From the NCBI GenBank assembly GCA_944472155.2, contig OX235279.1:140898920-140962919 (forward strand): a stretch of DNA of 64,000 nt. Direction: 5' to 3'. A program made the translations under genes and the position numbers. The notes under the pieces are model-generated. The model saw nothing but the letters and a program-made list of their open reading frames with translations. It had not been told where the DNA came from and did no database searches. The DNA is from Trichobilharzia szidati. Taxonomy: Eukaryota; Platyhelminthes; Trematoda; Strigeidida; Schistosomatidae. Positions 23,745 to 35,719 of this stretch are shown here, one piece after another; positions within the stretch are counted from its first letter, which is position 1; each line of letters opens with the position of its first letter.

Positions 23745-23990
23745 CCTTCAAGGTTTCTGATACACCTTGCTGACTGGTGAGTGCCAACTGGTACGCAACC
23801 TAGGTCCAAGGCTTCCTACCGATTGCCTCAAACCATCTAATATCATCAAATCAGTGTGTACCGTGATGGCGAGCTACCCAGAATGGTAGCCACATTGCAA
23901 ACCTGACTGATAGAATTCAGTCTGCACCAAAGAGAGAACTACACACGTCACACTAGTTACTAGTGTCCAATGAAACATGCTCATCTCTGA
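23745..23990 (-). repeat. Dispersed repeat family A, copy 2
   Basis: The minus strand carries gtttgcaatgtggctaccat, a cggtacacactgattt section, and the core gacctaggttgcgtaccag. It is the longest match to the copy at 56425-56650 and overlaps the core of the copies at 3310 and 47228. Non-coding. Confidence 0.65.
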
Positions 23991-25544
23991 GTGAGTTTAA
24001 GGCTTATAAACAAAGAGTCGACATTACCATTATTTGTTCAAAACAGCTGGATTTTCTGGTAATATCAAAAAGCAAAACAACCATTTGCAAGACTTTCAAT
24101 AGTTTATACTAACATCTACAATGTCTGTTATGTACTGAAAGAAATTTCGAAATTTAAGAAGTATGGATAACTTCTTGAAATTTTTTGGACAGTGATCATT
24201 TTCTTATTCTCATTCTGTTTCAAACCATATATTATCTATCCTTTGAATCGTACACCAGGAGAAAAATAATGTACATTTGCTGTATAGATGAATGGCAAGT
24301 AACTATCAGCAAGTCACGTGCAAACAGTCAGACCACAAGTACCAAAAATTGAGAGTATCGTACATATTGAATGCAGTGATTCAGACATTAGTCATCGCTT
24401 TTATAACTTATTTTGACTAGTCGGCCAAAGCTTCTAAATACTATTATTACCAGGACTTTAGTTAAACGTCAAGGGAGTGACGGATGCATAATTTATGATT
24501 TGCAGCACTCACGCAATTCCATTTGTTGAGAGGACGTGTTTCGTATGCTTGGAAATAGAATTTGTGATATTTCAAATGAAGACCAGTTTGCTAAGAAGAC
24601 ATCGGTCATCAATGATTAGACATAAAGGTATGGATAATACTTTGTATAAATTCTACAATTCCATTCATTTCTTGTTAAAACTGGAAGGAAATACCAAGAG
24701 TCTGTGATCATATAGTTTAACAGGTGAAATGCTCTTTAGAGATTTTCCTACCTTTCTGAAATTCAGACAGTTAGTACTAATAAAGTCCACCAATTACAAT
24801 GAATACTAAAGAAACAGGGAGAGGGAACCTATTATTATTATTCCTTTGGGTTCCGAGTGGAATATAAGGCTTCAACAACACATCTTCATTGTGTTCTATT
24901 TCCTTCTAACCTCTTCACCTGGGCCCATGATTGTCCATAATCTCTCATCTCCTCTTCGCCACAGGATCTCCTCCATCTCACCCTCACACCGATGGCCCGC
25001 TCATCACTTCCCATTTAGATTCCAGTTGGGCAATGGCCTGCATTGAGCAAGATGTAGTTCGATGACCGCCTCACAGCACGTCCAATCCATCTCCATTTTC
25101 TCCTACATATTTTTTGAGTGATCGACTCTTAGGTGGTTTGTTCTCAGCCAGAGTTTCTTGTTGCTAATTCTTTCTGGTTGGCTGTCTGGTTATTCTATCT
25201 CCAGTATGGAGCCAGTCAGCGAAGATGTCAGCTGTTGATGGAAGTCTACAGGAGGCCATTAGAAATGCTTTTCGTGATGTGCTAGCCAAGTTTCTCATCC
25301 ATATAGAAGAACTGACTGACTGACTGATTTCACATTGAAGAGTTGAAAATCCGTGTCTTGTCGGTCGGTAGGTCGATTTGCGACATAGAACTTTGCACAT
25401 ATGTGCGGCAGTTCAAGTCGCCACACTCCGTCTTTGTAGCACACAAAGGAAGAGAAGAAAGTAGGGGAAATGCATATTAGAGACAGTAAACAGAGGTGTG
25501 AGACAAAGGAATAGTAATAATGGAAATCATAAGTCACAAAGAGT

Positions 25545-26239
25545 GGATGCATCTGCGCCACTGAGAACGATTTTGAGCCATATCACCGATTGTTTCCAAC
25601 CATTGGTTTTTACCATCCCGAGGACCCCAACCAGGAAGTCTACATCTCCCTACGTGACTTAGACTAACTGTTGTGGATTTCATTGACTGATGAAGCGATG
25701 TTTTGGTTTGACCGCCACTAGCTCTTTTCCAGCCTGACCTTATATCAGCTTACATTTCCCGTCGAGGAATGCGATGACTAGGCATGCGTAACACATGTCC
25801 TAACCATCTCAGTCGATGTAATTTCACAGCCTCATCGATTGGTTTTCCCTCCTTACCTAGCACTCGATCGAAGTCTAACCTCAATATTGCTCACCTTATT
25901 ATACCACTTCACACGGGAGATAGAACGCAATCACTTATGATCAAAGACAGCTAATCTTTTCATGTCTTCCACTCTCAAAGGCCAGGTCTCACAGCCATAA
26001 AGGAGGACGGAGCAGACTGCTAATGAGCAGTACACACGTCCTTTGGTCGATGGTCGGATATCATGTTTACGCCTGAGACGGCGTAAACTGGCATACGCGA
26101 AACTAGCCCTCTGTATTCGTGCTGAGATTTCGTCTGAGATCAACCCGTTGGGGCTGATGGTACTTCCCAAGTAATTGAAGCGGTCAACGTGCTCTACCAC
26201 TTCACTTCCTATTTCTAATCTAGGGGTTGGTGAAGTCTA
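25545..26239 (-). pseudogene. SR2 C-terminal domain, broken
   Basis: It begins at the nonsense codon after CKMMLQD and continues EIGSEVVEHVDRFNYLGSTI, then SVLLYGCETWPLRVEDMKRL (a block conserved in RTE elements). A TGA after VFDHK and a further frameshift follow; in shifted frames the conserved LHRLRWLGHVLRMPSHRIPR, GGQTKT and CRLPGWGPRD blocks can still be read, ending at QNRSQWRRCIHSL. At least one more internal stop occurs (after RREM). The function of this domain in RTE elements is not settled; it may help RNA or DNA binding. Confidence 0.8.
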
Positions 26240-27243
26240 ATCCTGCAGCATCATCTTACATTTTACAGGGGCGAATCGCATGCCAAATATACGAAGATTG
26301 TTGCTCAAGGTGTTCAGTAGACTCTGCATTTTGTCAGAGTCCTCGCCTAGAAGGACTATATCGTCCGCATATTCTAAGTCAACGAGATTATTCCCTGGTA
26401 GCAAGTCAATCCCTGAGTCGCTGAAGTGTGTTAGGGTTAAGTCCATTAGTACGTCTATGATGAAGTTGAATAGGAATGGGGATAATGGGCATCCTTGACG
26501 GACGCCACTAGTCGTCACCATTTCAGATGACAACTCGCCATAAGCCCCCACCTGGCTGGATGAGTACGAGTAGAGTGCCTTGATCAGTGCAATGTATTTT
26601 CTCGGCATTCCCTTCACAGCCAAACATCGCCAGAGAACCTCTCGGTCGACAGAATCGAATGCCGCCTTTAGGTCAAGAAATACAGTGATTGTCGGACGCC
26701 GGTAGGAATGCCTATGTTCTAGAATCTGTCGAAGGGTGAAGATATGATCAATACACCCTCTTCCTGGCCTAAAACCTGCCTGGTTTTCTCGTGTTTGTGC
26801 CTCGCGAGCACCGCTTAGTCTACGCAGTATTATTGAGCCTAGGATTTTGGATACTATATTAGTCAAGCTAATCCCTCTGTGATTATCACAAGAAGACTTG
26901 TCTCCCTTCTTGTATATCGGGATGATCAGTGACTTACACCAACCCGATGGGACTTCCTCTGATTCCCAGACGCTGCCTAGAACTTCAGTTAATGCAGACA
27001 GTAAACAGTTTCCACCGTGCTTAAATATCTCTGGAGTCAATCCATAAGTTTCCGCTGCTTTGCCTTGCTTCAGATTAATGACAGCTTGAGTAACCTCGGT
27101 TAAGGACGGAGGACCTGTGTCTATATCCCATTCAGGGAGATGTTGGATGTTCGGCAGGTTAAGTATGGCTGTGGGCCAATTAAACTGCTCCTCATAGTGT
27201 TCTTTCCAGAGCTCCAGACGTCTATCCTGGGAGCTAATTATGG
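26240..27243 (-). pseudogene. SR2 reverse transcriptase
   Basis: The frame is open from the frameshift near 27243 to the stop at 26237. It starts GTIISSQDRRLELWKEHYEE, continues through LPNIQHLPEWDID and the RT domain. Counting from the methionine at 27040: NHRGISLTNIVSKI at about 53, motif A FLDLKAAFD at 121-129, motif B SGVRQGCPLSP at 178-188, and motif C YADD at 224-227. The catalytic aspartates (motif A and both in YADD) are all present, so the core is intact although the polyprotein is cut at both ends. This is the best-preserved RT domain in the window. The stop after CKMMLQD replaces what is a tryptophan codon (tgg to tag) in related elements. Confidence 0.88.
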
Positions 27244-28130
27244 TGCCATTTTTTCTCAGAGATTGTTTCGCTTATCATTTGCCTTTTGCCACCTGTTTCC
27301 CTGATAAGCCTGAATAGTTGTCTGGTGTTGCCAATCGCCGATGCCTTTTTCATCTCTTTCGCTTTTGTCGCCCACCACTGTTCACGGTCCTTGCGAAGAC
27401 TTTTTGTTAGTCTTCGTTTAAGTACCTTTCGCTCTTCATCATAATCGGAGCTCGCTGGAATCAGTCTTCTTGCGTCAGTCAGTTCGGATGAGGCGGTAGA
27501 GATCCAGTGGCTTTTATTAACTTTAGGTTTTAGCTTATTGACAGCTTTTACGGCTGTGTCCACAGCTAACTGTATGTTGTGCCAGGCCACCTCAGGGGAA
27601 GTCCTGCTGTCGACCTTAGAAACTAGTTTCGCTATTTCTTCCTTAAATAAGGACTCAGTGTCACGATCTAGCTGGGGAAGTAACTGTTTCGCTGCCGTCA
27701 ATTTCTTATGTCTATTTAGTCGTAAGCATAAACGTGCGCGAACCAGAGCGTGGTCAGAGTCTACGCACGCGTTCCAGAAGGAGCAACAGTCTTCTACTGA
27801 CCCTCGCCAACGATACCCTATGGCTATGTGGTCTATCTGAGTCCAGTGTTGATTTGGTGATGAAGGTCGCCAGGTTACACAATGTCTTTCTTTGTGCCTA
27901 AAGTTAGCGCTGACTAGGAACAGATGATTGTCTGAGCAAAATTGGAGAAGACGATCACCGTTGTCGGATCGTTGGCAGGGAACTCCGTACGTACCACCTA
28001 CATACTTCTCAGTCTGGCACAACTTCCCTACTTGGGCATTGAAGTCTTGTGGTTTATGCTGGCTGAGTGGAGAAGACTTCCAAACTGGTTTCGTGTTGAT
28101 GAAGGTGTTTCTTGCCTTTCCAATTCTCAC
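27234..28130 (-). pseudogene. Chimeric frame: RTE-B fragment fused to the SR2 endonuclease C-terminus and linker
   Basis: 298 codons. Residues 1-28 come from the RTE-B host copy; from residue 29 (DFNAQVG) it is SR2. The endonuclease landmarks are DFNA at 29-32, SDNGDRLLQFC, WTQIDHIAI and CVDSDHALV (the SDH motif with the catalytic histidine), i.e. the second half of an exonuclease III-like fold. The N-terminal half with the catalytic glutamate is missing, so it is not an active nuclease. A charged, K/R-rich linker follows. The frame ends after SEKKWHHN because of one extra A in a run at about 27245; in the other frame the protein continues into the RT. The fusion is an accident of the insertion keeping frame. 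Confidence 0.85.
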
Positions 28131-28228
28131 TGGCTGGCACTGACATCTTCATCCTTTCCGCTGCCTGTAGTTGAACTGATGCTTCCTAGAGGAAACCTGT
28201 GTGAACCATTTTCCACTGCAAAACGGTA

Positions 28229-30134
28229 TATTTACCATAAATTAATCATTTTAAAGATGACTTCTTTGCCTGACAGGTTTTGCCATGTCGTCTTTTACTG
28301 CTTAACGAGAAAACGAATGAATTAATCTCAAAAATGGATATTTTTCACTTTATACTCAGTCACATTTCAACTTCATTTGTTATGTGGTAAATGTGTATAT
28401 ACAAAAGTATTATCCAAATACGCTTACTATAAATTCATTTCCCATCCCGAAGTACTGGATACATTTTGAAAAATCTGTTTCATACTTTAGGCGATTAAGT
28501 TTAGGATGAAGCCTAACATTGCGTGAATACTCGTATTATCTTTTGCTACATCATGTGTTAACTTTTATTTGTGGAGAAGATAGCACGCGATCTAGTGACC
28601 TGAATGTAAATTTAACCTGAAAAAAATCCTGTGTTGGAAAGTAGTTTTGCGTACGGGAAACAAATTACTGACATAGTAGACAAAACAAGATTACGTCAAA
28701 TAAAGTATAATTATATTTCAATGGTTTACACACAAGGATAAGTTTTGTTATTGGTAATATTTCGAGCAAAATTACTGCCCGTGTTCACATCACTGTTGGA
28801 AGAAATTGTATGTCAGAAGGTGATTAATTCACAGTCAGCTTCATTACAGAATAACTGACATCAGATGGACAGTATCTAAAGAGGAAAAAAACGAGGTATT
28901 TCCCAAAACTTGTGAAAAAATGTTGATAGCCGAATTACATGCCAACTCTCAGTTTCACTTAGCTGTTCAGTTATTATTGCCATCCGTCATTCTCATTTTT
29001 TAACCTAGGTGTTATCGAATTTCTGGTGAAGAGTTATCTCGAACTGGTCTATTCTTCTAAAACTAACTCAAAAATACCTAAAGATGGTTGTGCCATTAAC
29101 AACCCACAAATGTATTCATATTTTATTTTTATTGTTATTATCACCACTATTTTTCCTTAGGAGTACACTACTGACAAAAAAGTTCCGTCATACAATAGTA
29201 TCAAACACTGATGTAACCTAAATATACTGATATGTATTAGGTCAATTCATGTTATCACACTTTATAACAGAACAAGAACTACAGAATAAAAAAAAGTGGG
29301 ATAGGAGTACGAAAGAGAAGTAGCTGAACGACTGACGATTGATGAGATGTTCAAGGATTCTTAAAATGATGGAGTGAATACATCGGAACAAATTTAAGTA
29401 AATTTGAGTTACCGTATTGCGTTTATCCAAACCACTGATTACAGATATCTTCATGACGCCAGGTAAATTTACATTCTCCTGTAAAACATGCATGAACGAC
29501 CTTTAAATTCATATTATTGATGTCATGCGTTTCCATTATCATTGATTTATGAGTGGAGTACGCATTAAAATAAACCAAGCAGATTATTCTTTATTGTCTA
29601 CCTTTAAGGACAATTGAATGAAAAAATGCCTGAGTACTTCCGTTGGTTAGTAGTTTGCACAGTACTCCATCAGATAATGAGTAAAATCTGTAATAATTAA
29701 TTAGCCTTCTCTGGTGATCGTATATCATTCAATCCTGGTTCGAGAGACTTATCTTTAGAGCAGGATTCAGAATAAGTTTTTCATTTTAACTGTAGCTGTT
29801 AGTGCATAACTGGGTTTTAACGGTAATTACTTCGCATTCTTTGTCTTTCATTCAAAACATTTATTCCTTTGATTTTCTGAGCGCTTACATGATCATACAA
29901 CAGCTTTCAATATCAGTGATACACAAAATCCTGAAAATCCGCATAAATACTTCTTCAGCCAATGATAACCTCTAACAAGTAATTAAATAAGTTCATCAAA
30001 GGTTTTCTTGTTTATCTAATGCAAAAAAATAATGACTGAAGCAAAAATAAAAACCCGACTCCTCACACCAGGCGTCTATCCCAATGTCTAGACAAATGTT
30101 CATGAGTAGTTTTTAGTATTTTTATATTGTTTTA
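28229..30134. other. No recognisable gene or element
   Basis: AT-rich sequence; no frame shows a known motif on either strand. Confidence 0.4.
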
Positions 30135-31920
30135 TTATTATCACTTTGGATTCCGAGTGGAATATAGAGCTACAGCAGCACATCTCCATTTCACTGTGTT
30201 CTCTGCAGTCTCTTCCAGCTGGCTCCACGATCACTTATAAACTTCCACTTCCTCCTCACATCATCTCCCACATTTCCCTTTCGGACAACCGACTCGTTTT
30301 CTTACATTCGGGTTCCACTAAAGGGCCTAGCGCGTGATATCACTCGACCGTCTTCTTAGTGCGTGTTGCATCCTATTTGAAATAGTGTTCTAAAGTGTCT
30401 CGCATTTGCGGCCCGTTCTGTTTCAGTGGCAGTGTGTTATAAAACTATCTCTTGCATTTCCTAGCACTCTTCTTCTTGTCTTTGTTTAGTGCTTTGCGTA
30501 TTGAACTCAGTTTCTCACTTCATCGTTCATCATTTCTTTCCATGTGCATAGTAACATCCATTCTTTGTCTCGCCTCTTCCTTCTTCCTAAGACACTTATG
30601 CAGGTTTCCTTCAGAATTACTTTCAGATGGTTCACCTGGTCCTCCACGTACGTCTCCTTGGTGATTTTGCAATATGTCTCCAACTTTCCTTTGATGACTG
30701 CAGTTAATGTGTGCTTTGCAGATCTGTATTTCAGTTTGTGAGTGTTGAACTTGAATTGTGGTCTACCTCCAGATTCTTTAAAGGTTTTCAGCAAGACTTT
30801 GCAGGTCCCATGCATGGTCTGAGCCCAAGTCTGCTCCTGTTCTCGATTTTGCGTCCTGTGGACTGCATTTCCGATTTCTTGAGATGTGGGATGAATTCCA
30901 TTTGTGGAAACTCAAGTCACCTTTTGTATGTCTTTGTGCTTGTACAAGCTACTTCAAATCACCAAAGTTTTGAAGGTGGAGAAGGGTTAGAAATTCTCAT
31001 TCACTTCACCAGCGGTCTCTCAACTGATGATGAGTTCTTTTCCTTTACTGTCTGCTCACATACCGACTTGTTTTCATATCACCTATTAGGATTTTCGAAA
31101 CATTCACTTCCCAATACGAATTCCGATGGAAGTCTTTAGCTGCATAATCTACACACAGAAATATAAAATTTTACATGAAATGAATTATGGTTCAATTACA
31201 TCACTTAAATAAACAATTAGCTATCAGTGAGTGAAAGAGCTTGGTTATATCAGGAATTGCGAACTAAATTATATTGATAATAACAGTAATGCAAATAATA
31301 ATAATAACAGTAATAATAGTAGTAATAGTCAATAGCAATAATAGTATTAGAACAAGTTAAGATAATGGTAATGATAAAAGATAGTTTTAAGTGAATCAGA
31401 AATAGTAATAATAGAATTTCAGTGTCACCATTTGGGTCTAGTTTATTACTGTTTGCAGTTATCTATAGAAGTTTTCATTCGTCTGTATTGAGTCCAAGTT
31501 GTTTATAGGTGTATAATACTGGATATTTGTAACTTTCCTTCGTTTGGAATTGAATATTGTTGTCATTATCCTAGATAAAATTAGTTTGCAACGTATAAGA
31601 GATTTGGATTCTGTTGGTGATACCATGATAGCCACTCTCTCAGTGTACTCATGGTTGTGGTCTGGGTGACCGGAGTAGATCACTAACTCTCTAATTAACG
31701 ATTTCCAGATTCCACTTCCATTCCATCTGCTTCCAGAGATTCCTAGCACTTTCAAAATTTGATGGCCTTTCTAGCTTCGAACATCATGCCGACATGCCAT
31801 GTCCTCAAGTTTATTTTTGCTTTCATTGATTGGAGACATACCGGCTGACTGGCTTCCCACACAGCTTTCAATCGTCCTTCAACTGAATAGGCTTCTGGAT
31901 TCCAGCGAAGAATAAGTTAA
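30135..31920 (-). pseudogene. RTE-B copy lacking its reverse transcriptase
   Basis: From the 5' side (high coordinates): near 31800 a degenerate NVR/MFEA start; 31755-31459 encodes the first part of an APE endonuclease (VLGISGSRWNGSG, then LVIYSGHPDHNHEYTERVAI, then NIQYYTPINNLDS); then an AT-rich microsatellite stretch. From about 31130 to 30507 is the end of the endonuclease and the linker (FKFNTHKLKYRSAKHT ... ETCISVLGRRKRRDKEWM). At about 30370 it jumps straight to the RTE-B 3' end, which runs to 30140. The whole RT region of well over 1 kb is missing. All parts are in the same order and orientation, so one internally deleted copy is the simplest reading, though two overlapping insertions are possible. 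Confidence 0.65.
31258..31400. repeat. Imperfect (AAT/AGT)n microsatellite
   Basis: Repeated taataataac, agtaataata and related units over about 140 bp, lying inside the degenerate RTE-B copy. Confidence 0.75.
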
Positions 31921-32242
31921 TTTTTTATATTTCTTCTGTGCCTTTATTTATTAGATATTCATGATTCGACTCACATCACCTTTGAGATCTAAGCATTACC
32001 CCTCCCCTGCCATCTGGATATTAAAGTGTTGACGCACTCTTGTTATTTTCAAATAATGTTCCTCAAATCCAGTGCCCAGAAACTCAGTTAAATACCCGGG
32101 TAAATATACAGTATGACTTACATAGACATTATGAGAATAGAGGCGTAAGCTGTAATTGAATTAGAAACTTTCTATGAATTATTAAGAATTTATGGTAATT
32201 GAAACGATGAAGAGCATTATTTCATCATAGAACAATTCTATG

Positions 32243-32394
32243 TTATCACACAGTGGTACAGTGCTACTTAGTGATGACTTCTCAGGCACAATTTACTCCT
32301 CTTAATTGTATCACATGGTGCCTTGTTAAGATTATGAGCAATACGTTGTGTCTGAAAAGTCATCAGTAAATAATACGGTATCACTGTGTGATTT
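32243..32394. repeat. Inverted pair of PLE2 3' ends
   Basis: 32243-32310 (minus) and 32328-32394 (plus) both carry the pattern attatgagcaat...gtcatcagt...tcactgtgtgat, separated by about 17 bp. The same unit occurs at 12060, 40740, 50644 and 54403. Confidence 0.65.
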
Positions 32395-32885
32395 CTGTCA
32401 AATATTGTCAAATATTTAACGCTTATTATTTCTGATCCACAACATCATTGTCATTCGTTAAATGTTTCTACTTAAAGCTTGAAGATCTAGTTGGAAACAA
32501 AATTGTTCGCTTTTATGTCTTGTTTTAAATGAAATTATTCTCTGATGGACTTATAACCCACTACTTTACCCAAATTCTATTCTTATATCTAAGGGTGTTA
32601 TCACCGCAGTTTAAGTCAGTAAAAATGTTTTCTTATACGTCTATGCTAAGTACAGTTTAAACTGACAATGAATGAGTGGCAGACACAAGCAACTGTAAAT
32701 ACAGTTGATTTGGGGATATATGTTCACCAAATTATCGGAGGTAAAGTGTCTGTAAATTAATTCAATAAGTATCTCATTGAGATGTATCTTATATTCATGA
32801 GGCATTTAGTTTAAATAAAAATATTGACGGTGTTCAGCTTTGAATTTTTCACAAGCCTGTTCATTAGTAGCAAAGTGCAAAGTGC

Positions 32886-33086
32886 AACAAAGTATTCACA
32901 AGCACACTTGCCAGACACCTAATTGACACGGGACATACAGTGGAAGTTAGTCAGGTTTTAAAAATAATCATTACACAAAGAAAAGCATGGTTACTTCCGT
33001 TATCAGAAGCCATTGCCATCAAAAAACTTCTACCCAACCTATGCATACAGAAAGAGAGTGTAACTAATAGGTCACCATTCTGGTAG
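32886..33086 (+). pseudogene. PLE GIY-YIG endonuclease C-terminus, fragment
   Basis: The frame starts NKVFTSTLARHLIDTGHTVE, continues VSQVLKIIITQRKAWLLPL and ends AIAIKKLLPNLCIQKESV, then a few residues to SPFW and a TAG stop. It aligns with the end of the PLE frames at 16510 and 16895 (ARHLLDTGHEVEI ... SIKRLKPDLCVQKE). The GIY and YIG motifs are lost to 5' truncation. About 430 bp of 3' UTR and a degenerate hammerhead motif follow, in the same order as at 16895-17450, so this is a truncated insertion of a related but more diverged PLE. Confidence 0.8.
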
Positions 33087-33518
33087 CCGTAACTGTGTGT
33101 GCTTTTGTGTTTTGTTCTATTGAGTAACATTCCACTCCATCTTGATCTTGATTTTCGCTCACTGAGTTGAACTCATTATTAAGGTTCAAATCCACTAAAT
33201 TAAATTATTTTATCTACTTTATAATTTTACTTCACTGTTCACCCCTACCTTCCTGAATTCTCCTCCATAATATGCATAAGTTCACTCTGTTGTTCTATCT
33301 TGTATTTTGTCCCTGGCCTATCCTTGTTTATAAGAGAAATCAGAACTCCACCCCTTTGTCTAGTTACTACATAAATAGTTACTCTTTTAAGACTATATAA
33401 TTGTCCACTTACATCATCTTTGAGTTTATGTTGCTTATACTTTCAATCTGTAACTTCAAATCATTGTAAAAATTATGTTTGGAAAATTTGGAACATAATT
33501 GATTTATCCAGGATGTAG

Positions 33519-33565
33519 GCAGTTGAGGAGAGTCAACGAGAATAAACGAGCTTGTATTATCCTGC
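33519..33565 (+). ncRNA. Degenerate hammerhead-like motif of a PLE
   Basis: GCAG, TTGAGGA (first core base C to T), a gagtcaac stem II region, GAGA in place of GAAA, an ATAA/TTAT stem III, C, then CTGC. The layout and distance from the endonuclease match 17401-17450, but core changes make activity unlikely. Confidence 0.45.
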
Positions 33566-33919
33566 AAATATGTTCGTTCTTTCTTTATTCAAAATATATG
33601 TTACAGTCGCACTTCAATGTGTATGATTCAGATAATATCCCCTAATCTTTGAACATAAAAGCTGAAAGACCCCCACTAACTGTGATGACCCATTATCATC
33701 TTGTCCTACAAGAGAAGTAATGAAATGACGAGTTCAACTGAGAATTGAGTATTACTGATATAATTGAATTGAGCATTAAAAATAGCTCAAAGTTGAGCTG
33801 GTTAAATAAATCTAAAGATTTTTATATTATTGCTAAACGACAAATATTTTATTTTTCATAAAATTCTCTACCTACTCCAATTAAATCAAATTCAAAGCAA
33901 TTAGTTCCGTTTACATATT

Positions 33920-34318
33920 TCAGAAACTCGGTTCGTGACAAAGAATATTTCCAACAGGTTGCAGACCTTTATCAACAACTGTCTTCGCTCTGTACTGAAC
34001 ATCAGATGGCCGGAAAGAATCACCAACAAGAAACTATGGGAACAAACAAAACAAGAACCAATCGCTCAACAAATTTGCAGGAGAAAGTGGAGATGGATTG
34101 GACACTCGCTGAGGAGGCCGCTGGGTGATATTGCGCGTCAGGCCAGTGCTCGAGTGGAACCCGAAAGGGAAGTGGTGAGTGGGATGTGCAAGGGTGACAT
34201 GGAGGAGATTGTGTGAAGAGGAGCTAACATGGATGCAGGTGAAAAGTACAGCAGAAGACAGAAGCAAGTGGAGACGTGTAGTTGAAGCCCTATGTTCCAC
34301 TAGGAACCCAAGGGAACA
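33920..34318 (+). mobile_element. RTE-B 3' fragment
   Basis: The plus strand encodes VTKNISNRLQTFINNCLRSV, LNIRWPERITNKKLWEQTKQ and CRRKWRWIGHSLRRPLGD, then after a frame change the end of the protein and the tail gttccactaggaacccaagg at 34300. The 5' side is truncated at about 33920. It is closely similar to the 4155-4690 copy on the other strand. Confidence 0.85.
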
Positions 34319-34789
34319 ATAATAATTATAACAATACATATTTCAACAAAATAAATCAAAAGATGCATTTTGTGTAACACTTGTAATGTATTTATCTGGA
34401 TTTAAGGGCAAAACTAAAATCGACTATTGATGTTCTATTTCATAAACTATTTGGTTCCGATTGTTGAATGTAAAAGTGAAGTTGTACTAGTTGCTAAATC
34501 TACTAATTATGTCATTGTTCTCATCCACCTACAATTTTAATTTCTGGAATAGCATTTCCCTTTGAATTTGTTTAGATGACGGTGTAAGCACAGCCTAAGA
34601 CAGCGATAGTGGGAATTCCAATAGAGAATACAAAGAGTTTTATGGAACATAGAACAGACTAGGTCATGTCAGACTGCAGTCTCATCTTAGGTACCTCTAT
34701 TTGCGTCACAACGACATATGTGTTGCATTTCCCTACAATTGAGACGAACCAACCGGAAAAGTGACTATTCTGAGCAGTTGATGTAGGTT

Positions 34790-35345
34790 TGCTATAGACA
34801 CTTTTATTGTAACCTCTTCTTTTCTAGTCACATGGATGTCTAGAAATGAAATACGAGGGTCTGTTTCTTTCTCGATGGCGAAATCATTGCAGGATGCATA
34901 CCACTAAATTTGTCAAGCATGTTCTTCGCTTCATCCCCATTATTCACAATCAAAAATGTGTCATCCATGCGACAACAGTAGAATTCTGGTTCATCAATTA
35001 CATCTTTCAGAAGCCTGTTCTCTGGATTCTCAAGGAAAATGTCGTGTAGAATTGATCCTAGTGGTGATTCCGTTGCCACATCATCGATTTGGCTGTATAA
35101 TTCCTTATTAAGTAAACAGTGAACATTAATTGTGCATTTCAAGAGAAACTCGTTTATAAGAGATATAGGACTGCTGACACTGATGTTTCGTCTTCTGAGT
35201 TCTTCGCATATGAAGTCTACTGTTTCCCTTAGCTGCACATTAGTGAATAAGGAAGATACGTCAAATGATATCATGAATGTAATGTTAACATTTAAATCTT
35301 TCGTCCTTTCACTTAGTGTTCCAGCTTACTGTCGAGAAATGTAAA
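34790..35345 (-). pseudogene. PLE reverse transcriptase fragment, left arm copy
   Basis: The minus strand from 35345 begins LSERTKDLNVNITF, then MISFDVSSLFTNVQL (motif A with its aspartate), FLLKCTINVHCLLNKELY, motif B as VATESPLGSILHD and motif C as CCRMDDTFLIVNN. Intact PLEs have GVAMGSPLGP and YVDD at these places, so motif B is altered and one residue of the YVDD lead-in is lost. The frame ends near 34840 and the homology stops near 34757. The copies at 41293 and 45234 have the same changes. Confidence 0.85.
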
Positions 35346-35719
35346 CTTGGCTTGTATCATTACGATTCTTATTAAGTAATATTTCGGATGAAAAGAAGAC
35401 AATGAAATCTATCTAAGTGCGAGTGTCACTGACTGATTGCAGTGAAACTAATTGTTATCTTGAAGTGAAACATAAAGTGAAGGCCTGAAGGTGATTGTGT
35501 AGCTGTCTACGACAAGAGTAGTGAGATATTACTGGGACGGAGTACAAACTACAAAATAAAACTTAGTTCCAGTAGTAGAATTATTTGATGAAGATTTTCC
35601 CCATCGATTTTCACCAATCTAAACTGTAAGACTACTTAACAGGTCTCAAATGAATTACAAGATCAGGAGTAGCATTTACAAGTCATAGGTATTTTAAGTG
35701 AAACTATCAAAGAAGAGCG

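Larger units (their letters stand above)
25362..28043 (-). mobile_element. SR2-type RTE retrotransposon (2682 bp), nested in RTE-B
   Basis: Order on the minus strand: C-terminal half of the APE-type endonuclease, linker, reverse transcriptase, C-terminal domain ending MAQNRSQWRRCIHSL, and a 3' UTR of about 180 bp ending in a tcgacctaccgaccg tail. It is flanked by a direct repeat, ACAAGAC (25355-25361 and 28044-28050), that occurs once in empty RTE-B copies, so this is a clean target duplication. The 5' end starts in the middle of the endonuclease, just after GD of GDFNA, so it was truncated on insertion. It carries a frameshift near 27245, a nonsense codon near 26239, and more damage in the C-terminal domain. 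Confidence 0.9.
24838..28228 (-). mobile_element. RTE-B retrotransposon split by an SR2 insertion
   Basis: The upstream part is 28228-28044 and the downstream part 25361-24838. Joined, they read as one stretch of RTE-B: the IGKARNTFINTKPVWKSSPL-type block, then the kTrIFN...VsLLYG-type block, then the C-terminus and 3' tail ending at the cctttgggttccgagtgg motif by 24838. Uninterrupted copies at 36610 and 43900 have the same junction sequence once. A (taat)n-like run borders the 3' end. Coding is broken by several frameshifts. Confidence 0.85.

Noticed and set aside
25295..25561. 88-codon minus-strand frame MAQMHPLFV...
   Set aside because: It is the SR2 3' UTR read in a shifted frame; the true protein end is QNRSQWRRCIHSL just upstream.
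30711..31139. 142-codon plus-strand frame
   Set aside because: It is antisense to the endonuclease/linker remnant of the RTE-B copy, which explains the sequence on the minus strand.
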